NCBI GenBank assembly: GCA_902728285.1
Contig: CACVBU010000096.1
Span: 241,937-305,936, forward strand
DNA length: 64,000 bases
Reading direction: 5' to 3'
Origin: Clytia hemisphaerica
Taxonomy: Eukaryota > Cnidaria > Hydrozoa > Leptothecata > Clytiidae
Shown: in pieces, positions 53,948 through 64,000 of the stretch
Layout of the letters: the number at the start of each line of letters is the position of its first letter
Numbering within the stretch: position 1 is the stretch's first letter
Translations under genes and position numbers: made by a program
The notes under the pieces: model-generated
What the model was told of the DNA's origin: nothing
Seen by the model: the letters and a program-made list of their open reading frames with translations, nothing else
Databases searched by the model: none

Positions 53948-54271
53948 TTATGTAAAGTTTGGGGGATTTCGATAAAAGCAGCGGATTTTGATAGTGAAAA
54001 GAATAACCCTCTTAGTTCCTCTCAGGTTTATGAGACTAAAATGCCAATCTATAAGGAACCATCTGGGATCAAAGTCATCTTTATGTAAGGCCTTAGTATC
54101 CTTTTTTAGGTCCACCCCCTTCCCATTAAAGAGGTACCGGAAAACTGTGACTGGAAAGTCGAGCTGCCTCACACTCTGGAGCCCTTCTTTAAGGGATGCC
54201 TCAAAACATGAGAGGAGTCGCTCTACTGACATCTGGCGATGGAGACTCCCAAAATTTAAAAATGCAACCAA
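53948..54271 (-). CDS. Probable third exon of the chromodomain gene
   Basis: Minus-strand text SVERLLSCFEASLKEGLQSV, QLDFPVTVFRYLFNGKGVDL, LHKDDFDPRWFLIDWHFSLI and GTKRVILFTIKIRCFY is of balanced composition and reads like a folded domain. The pattern FRYLF..KG....LH..DF...W...G.RVIL.IKI recalls the tail of multicopy chromodomain-containing proteins in corals (memory only). I did not define its splice sites. Confidence 0.45.
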   Translation of the reverse strand: MVAFLNFGSLHRQMSVERLLSCFEASLKEGLQSVRQLDFPVTVFRYLFNGKGVDLKKDTKALHKDDFDPRWFLIDWHFSLINLRGTKRVILFTIKIRCFYRNPPNFT

Positions 54272-54517
54272 GTTTAAATCAAACTTAGAGAAAATCTAGC
54301 AGAACTGTTACGCTATTTCACACATCAAAGCCAAAGTCGTGCTTGCGTCATTTGAGCCCAAAAATTTGAGTCCGTCAGTCTGCAATAAAATGCACTCAGA
54401 ACGGCCAGCGCTGAGATTAACAGAAAAAGCGTAATCTAATGTGCAGATTTCTGATAGTCCTGAAAAAGTCCCTAATGTCTATAACACAAAGTTACAGAAA
54501 TGAGTGGAAAGACTTAC

Positions 54518-54619
54518 TGCAAAAGTCTTCTGTCCACCAAATGATCTGTCGGTTCCCAGGTACTATCCTCTGTGCCCCATCCAGACCATTTCACTAGATA
54601 AAACGTTATCTTCCCAATC
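54518..54619 (-). CDS. Chromodomain exon 2
   Basis: Acceptor TTCTGCAG, then IGKITFYLVKWSGWGTEDST and WEPTDHLVDRRLL, then donor GTAAGT (54517-54511). YLVKW.GW....TWEP is the core of a chromodomain, which usually reads methylated histone lysines; the aromatic cage residues Y, W and W are present here or in exon 1. Confidence 0.8.
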
Positions 54620-54737
54620 TGCAGAATTACAAAATGAGCAACTATGTATTGTCTTTGAGAATACTAGACCATAGTTTTGAGCCAAATTTCTTTTTGTTTG
54701 AGACACAAAATAATTCTCAAAAACAAATCAAACAAAC

Positions 54738-54878
54738 GTTCTTCTCTGCTAAGGTTTCTTCAGCTTGATAAATGTCCTTTCTTCTTTTCAGTCTGGATTG
54801 TTGAGCCAAAACTTCGTGCTCAGAGGCACTTGAAAAGTTATTCAAGGATACATAGTTAATCCTTTTTCTGCCGGACAT
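54738..54878 (-). CDS. Chromodomain gene exon 1 with start codon
   Basis: The ATG at 54878 gives MSGRKRINYVSLNNFSSASE, a basic RLKRRK and DIYQAEETLAEKN, the first strand of a chromodomain (Y.VE.IL..). The probable donor is AAC|GTTTGT. Joined to exon 2, it completes the fold. The gene may produce a chromatin-associated protein; similar first exons are frequent in multicopy invertebrate families. Confidence 0.65.
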
Positions 54879-54989
54879 TTCAAATCTTGATGTCGACTTC
54901 ACGTGTGCAAGTTTCCAAATGAAATCTCGAATGTTCCTCACATGTGAAAATTTGCTGACGCGACAAGTTTTTGTCTATTGCCTATTGTT

Positions 54990-55075
54990 TTTCGGCCAAT
55001 CATAAGAGTTTAGATTATTACAACAACCAATCACGCGTGTTTAGATTATTACAACGACCAATCATGCACGTTTAG
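54990..55075 (-). promoter_or_regulatory. Three CCAAT boxes in 31-bp tandem repeats
   Basis: CCAATCA occurs at 54996, 55027 and 55058, in a repeated unit CCAATCAYRmRyGTTTAGATTATTACAAC. On the minus strand these are ATTGG boxes 115-185 bp upstream of the chromodomain gene ATG. CCAAT boxes bind NF-Y, and three phased copies fit a promoter. Confidence 0.65.
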
Positions 55076-56182
55076 AATGTTACTGATGAAGTAACAAATT
55101 CCGGGGGTGCGCGTGAAAAAAGAAAATATGACAACTTTTAGAAACCCCAATCTGCGCGATGGACTTACAACAGTATCAAAACGCTGATTTTTTGTTTGTG
55201 GTTCCCTCAAAAACAATTCAAAAGCAATGCAACGACATAAAAAGTGTTTTTCTTAACTTCCATCCCCTTTCAGACACATTGATGAGTCACTTTGCTCTAT
55301 TTCTCATCATTTTCACTGAAATTTCATTTGTCTACAACCTTTTGTCCATGATAGAAGATTTCAAGTTTATTTATGGGGAAATAATGTAATTGCAAATAAA
55401 GTTTTCTTCCATTTTGACGAGCTCCAAAACTGTGGTTGAATTATTCTCAAGTTGGCAAATTAACTCATTTAAAGAATTCTTTTCTTTGAAAGAGTTAGAT
55501 TTTGTTTTTTTGCAACATCTCCAATCTCCAACATCTCCTTCACGAAAAAAATAGCTTTAAGAATTTGATCTAAAGGAAGACGAAGTGTAAAGGCTTGGGA
55601 ACACAAGAAGCTTTTTGATTCGAATCAATGTTGTTCCATTGTCCCGGTGAAAAATATCTCACTTTTTTTGGTAGAAAAATGGGGTCGAAACACGAGATCG
55701 TGTTTCAGGTTGGTGGGATGGAGCATGTTGGATTGCACCAACCAAATTTATCTATGGATTACATTTATAATGTTGTATTTGCAATGAACACGATCTTAGA
55801 AACCAAAAGGAGGATGAAAATTCAAACTCGTGTAATAAACACAATTCTGTTTCAGCGTTGAATTGCTCTTTTGAAACCTCAAGCCAGTCGATCTCCCAAA
55901 TCAAATTGTTCTAGGGCTGAATGTTGAAGAGGTTATTGCGAGGACAAAAGATGATATTTGCTTAAACATCTTCAAAGATATTCCAAACTTACCATCCCAA
56001 ACTATTCCACCAGTTGATCAAGGCAGATCATCCGACCACTCGAATTTCATTGATGAATGTACGAATCTGATAGTTCAAATATGTTAAATGATGACATGAA
56101 TCAAACATCTTCAAAAATGTCTCAAACTCGCCATCCCTGTCTATTACCAATTGTATTACTGAATTGTATCTGGATTGTTAGT
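55076..56182. other. Gap with weak ORFs
   Basis: 55159-55389 and 55628-55861 are open but motif-free (LLFHCPGEKYLTFFGRKMGS in the latter). No splice pattern supports them strongly. Confidence 0.35.
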
Positions 56183-56252
56183 TTGTTTGGACTGCGGGTC
56201 GGTTCAGGGTTATGGAATCTGAGGAAGGCTGAGTATTGGACGCTCTTAAACA
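56183..56252 (-). repeat. Dispersed repeat, minus copy (part)
   Basis: CGGGTCGGTTCAGGGTTATG and its surroundings are the complement of about 49380-49455 over about 75 bp with few mismatches. The TIR element starts at the next base. Confidence 0.7.
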
Positions 56253-57999
56253 GGCGTACTGTATAACCCGGACCCGGACCGGACCCTGGACCCCAAGAAA
56301 ACCCGGACTCCGGACTTTTACGAAAATGGACCCCTCGTAATTTTTCGAGAAAACCCGGACCCAATCCAAATTTACGAGAAAACCCGGACCCCGTCCAAAT
56401 TTACGAGAAAACCCGGACCCCCATCTAAATTTACGAGAGAACCCGGACCCTACTCAAATTTACTCAAATCTATCTTTAATAACAATATATAAAGAAAAAA
56501 ATGGCTAAAAGTTTTAAAATCAGCTAGTCAGAGCTTCAATTCAGTAGATATAGAGCTTTCAAGATTTGAAAATAGACACTGCATTGGTTATACAAGACTA
56601 GAGAAAGATGTCAACCATCCACACGGTTTTTTTTATTCATGAAAAAAATAAAGCATTTCAGGGGGGAGGGTGTACAGACACAGGGCACTGTGTCGTAGTG
56701 GAACACGCGCGAATGTGAGCGTTTGACGTCACTCAAGTTGGAGCAGTTGACAGTAGTACCCCATGGGTGAGTACCCTGCCTCTGTACCCCTCCCCCTGAG
56801 CATTTATCAAAAAAAGATTCTCTTTTGGTAATCAATTCCAACAAACAACTAATCAATATAACAGTTTTTTGAAAACCATCCCACGGTGTGAACATTATCA
56901 ACCAACAAAACCCACACCGGCAAAATTGTAAAAATAAGTCAATATAATTTCTATAAACAATTTCTAGTTAAATTTTTTTTCTTCCAACATTCTGATACCA
57001 ATCATGGATGGCTGGAGCAGCCTGGAAGCATAAAGTACCATGTGTAGAGTGACTGTGTGGCATTTCATTGCTTTTAATGATCATGATACTTGTTGCTTAA
57101 AATGTTTTGCATCAGCTCATTTCCATAACTTCTAGTTGCAAAAATGGAACTTTTCTGTCATACACAAACTTGTGTTTACCCCAAGAGCCAAGATTCATTT
57201 CACGTGAACGTACATAAGATCAAATACTGTTCTGTTATAACCAAGCCAGAAATAAAAAGTCATTGTGTAACAACAAAAGTTTATTGAAAATCATCCCACG
57301 GTCATGGTGTAGCTAAAGATTTATCAACCAAACAAAACTGACGCCAAGTCAAATCTGTCGATTGAAAATTTCCAAGAAAATTATCATCGAAACTTATCTC
57401 GTAAAGTGCTTTTTCAACATTCTGGAGGTGTTCAAAGTTAGAGGTATCATATGTAGAGCCAAGCAATACATTAAAAGTCATTTGCTATCCCATTTGCCAT
57501 GAGATATATGAGTCAACAAATCAAACAAAAACCAACAAATCATGTCTCTTCACTTTCATATCACATCGTGTTTATATGGGATATACCAGAAAGTCAATCC
57601 ACAAGAACAGCCATCTTCCTTTATTATGGAGTGTTCCAAAACTATTGGTAGGTTGTTTGGAAGTAAAGAAACCTACACAGTTTGTTTTATTTTAAAGATT
57701 TAACTTGAAAACAAACTGCATCTTTCCAGCACTCATGTTTCAACCTGTTACATAACAATTGTCAGTCGGGTCTGCTACTAACATCTAATAGTTATATTAT
57801 AACCGAGCTTGAGAATCCTTTGGGAACTTGTAACATATATTATGTATAATTATATCAGTCGACTTGAATCACGATACATTACTCACATTTCACTGGATTT
57901 TCTCGAAAAATTACGAGGGGTCCGGTTTTTCTTAAAAATCGGGTCCCTGGTTTTCTAGGGGTCCAGCGTCCGGTCCGGGTCCGGGTTATACAGTACGCC
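56253..57999. mobile_element. TIR element with GGACCC-rich subterminal repeats
   Basis: GGCGTACTGTATAACCCGGA at the left and TCCGGGTTATACAGTACGCC at the right are inverted, and similarity continues for about 100 bp (GGACCCC..., TTTTTCGAGAAAA). Inside the left end is a 33-bp unit, ACGAGAAAACCCGGACCC, x4 (56345-56460). It is 1747 bp, with no ORF above noise, so non-autonomous; a hAT-like end (CAGGCG) is possible. Confidence 0.75.
56340..56465. repeat. 33-bp subterminal tandem repeat, four units
   Basis: Units of the form TTTACGAGAAAACCCGGACC plus a CC.TCCAAA tail, spaced 31-34 bp. Only one matching unit is obvious at the right end. Confidence 0.8.
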
Positions 58000-59700
58000 C
58001 CTTTGTGGTACACACAGTAAATTGAATCAAATTTGTAACGATGATGTGATATTGTTCAAAGTTCAAACTGAAAAAGTAGAAAAAACTTGTGTTCAAATAA
58101 TTGAAAAAAAAATGAAAAAATGACTAAGTCTTAATTGACAAATGAAGTTGAGCTAATTGAAATTAAAATACATGAAAGGAATTTAAGTCTGAGTAAATGA
58201 AATTTGTGACAGAAAATCTAAGTCTAAATTAAAGTTAAGTAAAAAAAAATGATGAGAAAAATGAGTGAAAAATTCTAAGTCCTAACTTAACCTAAGACAC
58301 ACCTAAAAAAGCAAAACAAAATGGCTGACACACACAAAAACAAACATGAACCTACCAGGTGGGCCAAAGTTGAAAGCTGTGTGAAGTGTGTGTGTTGATA
58401 CTTGAAATTGATTGAAAAAGTTGTTGAAATTATTTGAAAAGTTTGAAAGTTGAAAAGTTGTTTAATCCTTCCAGTCTGAATGCATAATGTCTACTGCACA
58501 TGAGGTGTGTTTGAAAAAATGATTTTTTTATAAATTATATAAAATTAATTAAAAAATACTTCTATTCCCTAGAGGTAATAAAAAGGTGATGTCATGAGAC
58601 ATAATTATTGATAATTGGCCTAATTAAACATATGATAAACTAGTTGAAACAAAAGGATAAGACACATGGGACTGAAAATAGGAGTGACAAACAAAAGACA
58701 AAAACCTGAAAAACACTGAGAAGGAGAGACTGAAAAAAGCACAGAATGAAAAGTAAGAAGCTGAAGACTCTCAGGAGAATTTGAAAGAAGAGTAAGATCG
58801 TCCACAATCTCTTTAAGAGAAGCAACATCTGTATCCTCAGACCAGCACAAACATATTCAATGATAATATTCTTAGCAGACAAGAAATATAGTGAAGTTAT
58901 ATCCACTGAAGAAGATGCAAACTAGCGACTAACCATGACAATCTGTAATAAAAACCCAATATACATTAAGGGGTCTTCGACAAAAAACTTTCGAATTTTT
59001 TATCGGCATTGGGCCGATAAGCCTTAGACCCCCCCACCCCCTGCTCTTATCGGCCCAAAAATTCCTTTGAAGACTGAGTAACCATTGATTTTGTCTATTT
59101 CACAGGTTCTTACGATGACCAGAGCACCATAAACGTCTTCCTTTATCCAAGCACCGATCCACACACGTCTATTTGTTCACGAAAAAGCTTTTCCGGAATT
59201 TGCTCATGAGCAAAGTTGACATCACTTCATCGCAGTTTGGCATCAAAACCCCGCCCCTTTATCCCGCCGCCCGATTGATTTGAACAGTTTGAAGACATTT
59301 GGATGGATAAACACCTTCTAACACGGAGTATTACGAATAATATAACCATGAAAATATTAGTCTCTTGTTATGTTTCATTTTAATTTTCCTTGAGGTCAGA
59401 TCTCTGATCTTTACCATATATAAGTATATCAGTAATTGATAGTCACTCCCATTTTCATGACGAATATCTTGTATAAATAAAAATATGAAGAAAGAAAAAA
59501 TATTTATTTATCTAATTAGCAACACAGTCAGCTGTTCTCGTGTGCGTGTTTTGTGTACACTTTCGCACTTTGAACACTTTGCGCATGCTCTACTCCTCTT
59601 TTTCATTCGAAAGTCTCATTGACTTGACTTTATTTTGTGTGATCGTGTGGAAAAGTTGAATCGAGATTGTGTGAATGGTAAAAGAAGAATAATGAATTAT
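58000..59700. other. Gap with a hairpin and the inverted repeat partner
   Basis: Around 58980-59070 TTATCGGC...GGGCCGATAAG and CTTATCGGCCC form inverted words. 59393-59418 is the complement of the 49076 repeat (GAGGTCAGATCTCTGATCTT). ORFs at 58620-58906 (minus) are T-rich noise. Confidence 0.45.
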
Positions 59701-59721
59701 TAAAAAACGTCGAGCTTAAGT

Positions 59722-59989
59722 ATGAGTGGAAAGAAGCAAACAACACTTTTTGGATATGTAGCCAAACAGAAAACTTTTTATTGTTTTAAAAATCCTTCAA
59801 ACGATTACGAGTGTTTTGTTGAGAGATATTGCTTGCGGAATAAATGTTCTGGAATGGACAAGAAAAATTTGATAGATGAGGCAACTTCTGTGTGGCAAAA
59901 AAACTCTAAGACCATCAAGAACAAAGAAGATAGGAAAACAAAGTTGAAAAATTCTTAGAATCAAAGCGAGGGGAAAAAGCATTTGTAAG
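59722..59989 (+). CDS. Basic-protein gene exon 1, PIP-box-like N-terminus
   Basis: The ATG at 59722 gives MSGKKQTTLFGYVAKQKTFY; QTTLFGYV resembles a PCNA-interacting motif (Q-x-x-h-x-x-Y/F). It is followed by FKNPSNDYECFVERYCLRNK and NLIDEATSVWQKN. The frame slips near 59940, after which KFLESKRGEKAFV reaches a donor (AAG|GTAATT). Function unknown; the slip may mean a pseudogene or a sequence error. Confidence 0.5.
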
Positions 59990-60445
59990 GTAATTCTTTT
60001 TAGTTTGTTTACATTCTTTTTTACTTTTTTTGGGGCCCGTGAAGCGTTTTATAATAATCAATTGGCTATATATAAAGCTTTGAAATACAAGACTTTTAAA
60101 TACTCACCCCTATGTCTTTTTCCAATTTAATTTGAAAAATTTGTTTTGGCATGGCACATTTAGTTTTGATTTGATTCAATTTTGATTTCTTTGTTGTCTT
60201 TGTCGCCATATTCTTTGTTTTCACGCATTTTCGAATATTTTTAAAGCAATAGAATGACTTCATTTCGATTGTGTTTCGCACACGAGGTTAGGCTGAGGGT
60301 GCGGGAGGGAGGCGGCACAAGACTCAAGGTGGCGTCACTCATCTAACACCCCGGTGGGGATAAAGTGAAGAAATTATAACTATAGCTCAGATTATTCAGG
60401 GCAGATAATAAATCTAAAAACTCTTCCCCTTTCGATTGATACTAG

Positions 60446-60726
60446 GCATGAAAATGATCGTTATACTTTGAGCCCAAATGAGGAGGGACAGAAGCAACCA
60501 AATCTAAAGCCGTTCTTTGTACGAAACTCTACAGAGTCTTTATCTGAGGAACCTGGACCTACTCAGTCTCATGAAGCAACCACAGCGTCAAATAACAACG
60601 AATGCGATAACTCTTTCCGACCAACAGGATCTAAACAATTAGACGCCCTAGAGATTGTGAATGATAAAGCAAACAAGAAGCCGAAGCGGCATGAAGGCCC
60701 AGCTGACGTGGCAATAACCAAATGTC
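60446..60726 (+). CDS. Basic-protein gene exon 2
   Basis: Acceptor ACTAG|GCATGAA joins in phase with exon 1. It encodes HENDRYTLSPNEEGQKQPNL, KPFFVRNSTESLSEEPGP and DNSFRPTGSKQLDALEIVND, ending KKPKRHEGPADVAITKC. The putative donor GTTTGT gives the right phase for exon 3. Largely disordered. Confidence 0.5.
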
Positions 60727-60790
60727 GTTTGTATTGGGTATATACCTTAAGAGAACCAATGTTCGCGGAATCGTATTTTTGCAATTTTAG

Positions 60791-60931
60791 GGTTTGAAAG
60801 AAAACATCGAATCTTAGAATCCTACTGCACACATTTTCGGCAGAGATTGAAATACAGAACATTCAAAAAGTTAAAAAAGTTCGAAAATTGGCTGAATGAA
60901 AAAAAAACAAAAAAAACAGCTGCCCTGGAAG
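60791..60931 (+). CDS. Basic-protein gene exon 3
   Basis: After TTTTGCAATTTTAG the frame FERKHRILESYCTHFRQRL, KYRTFKKLKKFENWLNEKK is open to a donor-like GAAG|GTCAGT. It is strongly basic and helical. No later exon was identified before the satellite. Confidence 0.45.
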
Positions 60932-61082
60932 GTCAGTAATGATAAATGATACGCAATATATGTATATAATAGATTTACTTTATGTTTTTGTTACTAGTAT
61001 GAAAGAAAAAATCGGTTTAAATAAATTCACAAACTTCAAATGTCAAATGTTGACCTCCAAAGTTCAGAAATATCAATTTAAC

Positions 61083-61900
61083 GCGTAGCATCATGAAAAA
61101 CATTCCAAACTTATTCAAATTTACACTCACATGAGCTGCATTTTAGTATCCTTTAATGAGTTACAGCATAAGTTTACTTGGGAAAATTCTCTGTGTCAGG
61201 TTTGAAAAATCCAGCCACCGTCCGTTTAGTTTAGAGCGATAAATCCAAAATTAACCATTTTCACGGCGTAGCATCATGAAAAACATTCCAAACTTATTCA
61301 AATTTACACATGAGCTGCATTTTAGTATCCTTTAATGAGTTACAGCATAAGTTTACTTGAAAAAATTCTCTGTCAGGTTTGAAAAATCCAACCACCGACC
61401 GTTTAGAGCGATAGATCCAAAATTGACCATTTTCACGGGTAGCATCATGAAAAACATTCCAAACTTTATTCAAATTTACACATGAGCTGCATTTTAGTAT
61501 CCTTTAATAACTTACAACATAAGTTTACGTGGAAAAATTTTCTGTCAGGTTTGAAAAATCCAGCCACCGACCGTTTAGAGCGATAAATCCAAAATTGACC
61601 ATCTTCACGGGTAGCATCATGAAAAACATTCCAAACTTATTCAAATTTACACATGAGCTGCATTTTAGTATCCTTTAATAACTTACAACATAAGTTTACG
61701 TGGAAAAATTCTCTGTCAGGTTTGAAAAATCCAGCCACCGACCGTTTAATAGAGCAATAAATCCAAAATTGACCATCTTCACGGGTAGCACATCATGAAA
61801 AACATTCCAAACTTATTCAAATTTACACATGAGCTGCATTTTAGTATCCTTAAATGACTTACAACATAAGTTTACTTGAAAAAAGTCTCTGTCAAGCTGG
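61083..61900. repeat. Satellite-like tandem repeat, about 175 bp x 5
   Basis: The block starting GTAGCATCATGAAAAACATT recurs at about 61087, 61268, 61440, 61612 and 61787 with very few differences; the last unit is cut short. Each contains ATTCAAATTTACACATGAGC and CCAGCCACCGWCCGTTTA. Non-coding. Confidence 0.9.
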
Positions 61901-62324
61901 AAATATAAAACTCCAACATCCAAATGCTCCCACTTATGCTCCCTGACCTGACTCCATCCATCTTGAAAACATTAAAAAATACTTTGCCATAAAGAGAATG
62001 AAATTTGACTTTACTACCAATTCAATCCAATATAAGAGTAGGTCAAACATCGTGCGGGTAAACGAGGCAAAAATTCTAAATCGGCCGCTGGTTTAGCCTG
62101 GACTACTCGACTTGTTAATTTATTGCGCGCACAGGCTCCGACAAAGCCAAAATCTTTTTAGTCAGTTGCTTTTTAAAGGCCCACTTGAGCTACGCGGCTG
62201 GGCCAAAAAGAAAGTTGCAAAAAACCATTTTAATCGTCTAGAGGTTCAAAAACTGTTGAAAGACTTTTGTCCGAAACTTATATCAGATGATGTTTTAAAT
62301 AACGACTTGTTTGTCGACGGCATA
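61901..62324 (+). other. Gap with a short coding-like frame ending at the TIR element
   Basis: 62112-62324 reads LRQSQNLFSQLLFKGPLELR, KKVAKNHFNRLEVQKLLKDF and KLISDDVLNNDLFVDG. Composition is coding-like, but I do not recognise it, and it runs straight into the TIR at 62325. Confidence 0.35.
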
Positions 62325-62399
62325 CACAGGAAAAAATTTTCGATTTCCAAGGTTGGAAATTTCAAGTTTTCTTAGTTGGAAAAAAGATAAAATCCAATG

Positions 62400-62870
62400 G
62401 AAAATCCAACCTGAAAATGTGGGTCATTGTCCAAGGTTGGAAATGTTGCATTTTCCATGGCTTGGAATTTTCGAAAATTCAGTTGGAAAAAAGCCAAAAT
62501 CCAAGCTTAAACAAGGTTGGAATTTTTAAAAATTCAGTTGGAAAAAAGCCAAAATCCAAGCTTAAACAAGGTTGGAACTTTCCAAAATCGAGGTTGAAAA
62601 AAGCCAAAATTCAAACTTAAACAAGGTTGGAATTTTCGAAAATCGCGGTTGAAAAAAGCCAAAATCCAACTTTAACAAGGTTAGAATTTTTTAAAATTCA
62701 GTTGGAAAACAAGGTTGGAATTTTCGAAAATCTAGGTTGAAAAAAGCCAAAATCCAAATTTAACAAGGTTGGAATTTTTCAAAATTCAGTTGGAAAAAAG
62801 CCAAAATCCAAATTTAACAAGATTGGAATTTTCGAAAATCTAGGTTGAAAAAAGCCAAAATCCAAAAAGT
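62400..62870. repeat. 60-65-bp tandem repeats, left half of the TIR element
   Basis: Seven or more units of AAGGTTGGAATTTTYRAAAATC plus RGTTGRAAAAAAGCCAAAATCC; unit length varies and one copy is partial. Confidence 0.85.
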
Positions 62871-63249
62871 GATGGCAGAGATGTGGAAAAGAGATCTTAA
62901 ACAAGGTTATTGTTTTTGTGAACAGTCACTCGCTAGCCTAGGCTCGATGGCTCCCGGTCAATCTCTCGTTATTGTTCGCACAGATACGTGGTTGATCTTA
63001 GATCACTCACACAGCTCAGCAGGGCGCTATTTGAAACTATGACACAAGTACCCTATGTGCTTCACTGTGCGAACTCACTGCGATTGACCGAGGCCGCTCC
63101 GAAGGGACGCCTCACCTGACGGAAACTTACAGCTTTACTGCTCACATTATAGTCTAATATTCAGGTTAGCTATACATCAAAACAGTTTTGTGCGAAAAAT
63201 CGCTTGTGGTTTTCTCAAAGGAGCATGCGCAGAAAATGGTTAGAAAAAC

Positions 63250-63600
63250 GTAATTTCCACATGGATTTTTAACGTTTTCCAAACTGTTTGGAGAAACACA
63301 AATTTCCAACCCAAAAAGTCTAGTTTTCCAATCGAAAGAGTTTCAATTTCACAAAAATGTAATTTCCACATGGATTTTTAACGTTTTCCAAACTGTTTGG
63401 AGAAACACAAATTTCCAACCCAAAAAGTCTAGTTTTCCAAGAAAGGGTCTCAATCTTAGAAAAAATATAATTTCCACATGTATTTTTAACGTTTTCCAAA
63501 CTGTTTGGGAGAAACACAAATTTCCGACCCAAAAAGAGACCTTTTTTTTCAATTTCCAAACTGTTTGGAAAATAAAAATTTCCCACCCAAAAAGTCTTTT
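63250..63600. repeat. about 112-bp tandem repeats, right half of the TIR element
   Basis: GTAATTTCCACATGGATTTT starts near 63250, 63359 and 63469; the units share GTTTTCCAAACTGTTTGGAG, itself containing the palindrome CCAAACTGTTTGG. Confidence 0.85.
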
Positions 63601-63790
63601 TTTCCAACCAGCCTTGGAAAACTGTCATTTCTACATTGGTTTTTTTCACTTGATTTTTCAAGTGCATTGGTTTATTCTACAAAACCTATGGGTAATTTAC
63701 GTTTTCCAAATCACTTTAAAGTAATCGCCCAAATTTCCAACCCAAAAATATCGAATTTCCAACCTTGGAAATCGAACATTTTTTCCTGTG

Positions 63791-64000
63791 ATAGTTTCCC
63801 ATGCTAGCGTTCTCGGGTAAGTTATGGCCTGTCCATTCTTTTTGCGTTCGCACACGCGGGACATGTCTTTGAAAAACGCGTTTACTAAGTTCCTTATTCT
63901 GATTGGTGGATTTTTTGATGACGATGCGTTTTTCATTATGAGATATATCTGTCCTGCCGTAAACCGACAAATTCGGGAAATCGAACAAGAAGCTTCCTGC
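63791..64000. other. Window end, no recognisable feature
   Basis: Short non-coding stretch. Confidence 0.3.

Larger units (their letters stand above)
62325..63790. mobile_element. TIR element made of internal tandem repeats
   Basis: CACAGGAAAAAATTTTCGAT at the left and ATCGAACATTTTTTCCTGTG at the right are inverted, extending through TTTCCAAGGTTGGAAATT. The left half holds 60-65-bp repeats (AAGGTTGGAATTTTCGAAAA ... GTTGAAAAAAGCCAAAATCC) from 62400 to 62870. The right half holds three about 112-bp repeats (ATTTCCACATGGATTTTTAA ... AACTGTTTGGAGAAACACAA) from 63250. No transposase. ATA occurs at both borders. Confidence 0.7.

Noticed and set aside
55628..55861. Possible exon with HCPGEKYLTFFG
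   Set aside because: No recognisable family and no convincing splice sites; kept only as a remark in the gap entry.
58620..58906. Two overlapping minus-strand ORFs
   Set aside because: T-rich low-complexity translations opposite a purine-rich strand.

Overview
This window reads as nuclear DNA of an invertebrate animal. It is AT-rich, coding is split by GT-AG introns, and most of the sequence is made of eukaryotic transposable elements: a Helitron, Penelope-like elements, a DIRS tyrosine-recombinase retrotransposon, a CR1-like LINE carrying an SGNH hydrolase, a BEL/Pao LTR retrotransposon, piggyBac-like and TA-flanked MITEs, and foldback elements. This mix, together with multicopy CUE/HECT, chromodomain and RING-like gene families, suggests a cnidarian or another aquatic, early-branching animal. 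That assignment is inference; no species can be named from the sequence alone.

Layout. 1.7-3.6 kb (minus): a coding exon of unknown family and a broken CUE-HECT ubiquitin-ligase gene. 4.2-4.6 kb: a GATCGAT-rich foldback element. 6.8-8.5 kb: a LINE fragment abutting the 3' part of a Penelope element (minus) that has a hammerhead-ribozyme-like motif. 8.7-9.1 kb: an OB-fold-like ORF. 10.6-15.9 kb: a heavily broken Helitron (Rep plus helicase). 16.19-16.45 kb: an array of five hairpins with a fixed 16-nt loop and changing but self-complementary stems, enclosed by an outer stem; this is the most unusual object here. 16.6-17.2 kb: a TTAA-flanked MITE. 17.8-21.0 kb: a CR1-like LINE. 21.1-21.5 kb: a CRE-rich MITE.

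21.8-30.5 kb is a nested locus. One Penelope-like element has been interrupted by two TTAA-flanked piggyBac-like MITEs, a whole DIRS retrotransposon (about 24.0-28.7 kb) and a hairpin-bearing insertion (about 29.6-30.2 kb). 31.1-37.8 kb is a nearly complete BEL/Pao element with two about 558-bp LTRs and a CATAC target duplication. 38.5-40.6 kb holds a 1.28-kb TA-flanked element and a foldback MITE.

41-61 kb is richest in host-type genes. They are exon fragments of the HECT family (41.2 kb), a RING-like gene (44.9-47.0 kb), a multi-exon gene whose motif order resembles RNase-H-fold DDE transposases of the RAG/Transib type (50.5-53.7 kb), a minus-strand chromodomain gene behind three CCAAT repeats (53.9-55.1 kb), and a three-exon basic-protein gene (59.7-60.9 kb). 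56.2-58.0 kb is a TIR element with GGACCC-rich subterminal repeats. 61.1-61.9 kb is a satellite of about 175 bp x 5. 62.3-63.8 kb is a TIR element built of internal tandem repeats.

The genes do not form one pathway; the window is a transposon graveyard with interspersed multicopy gene families. All calls come from reading the sequence; no database search was run.
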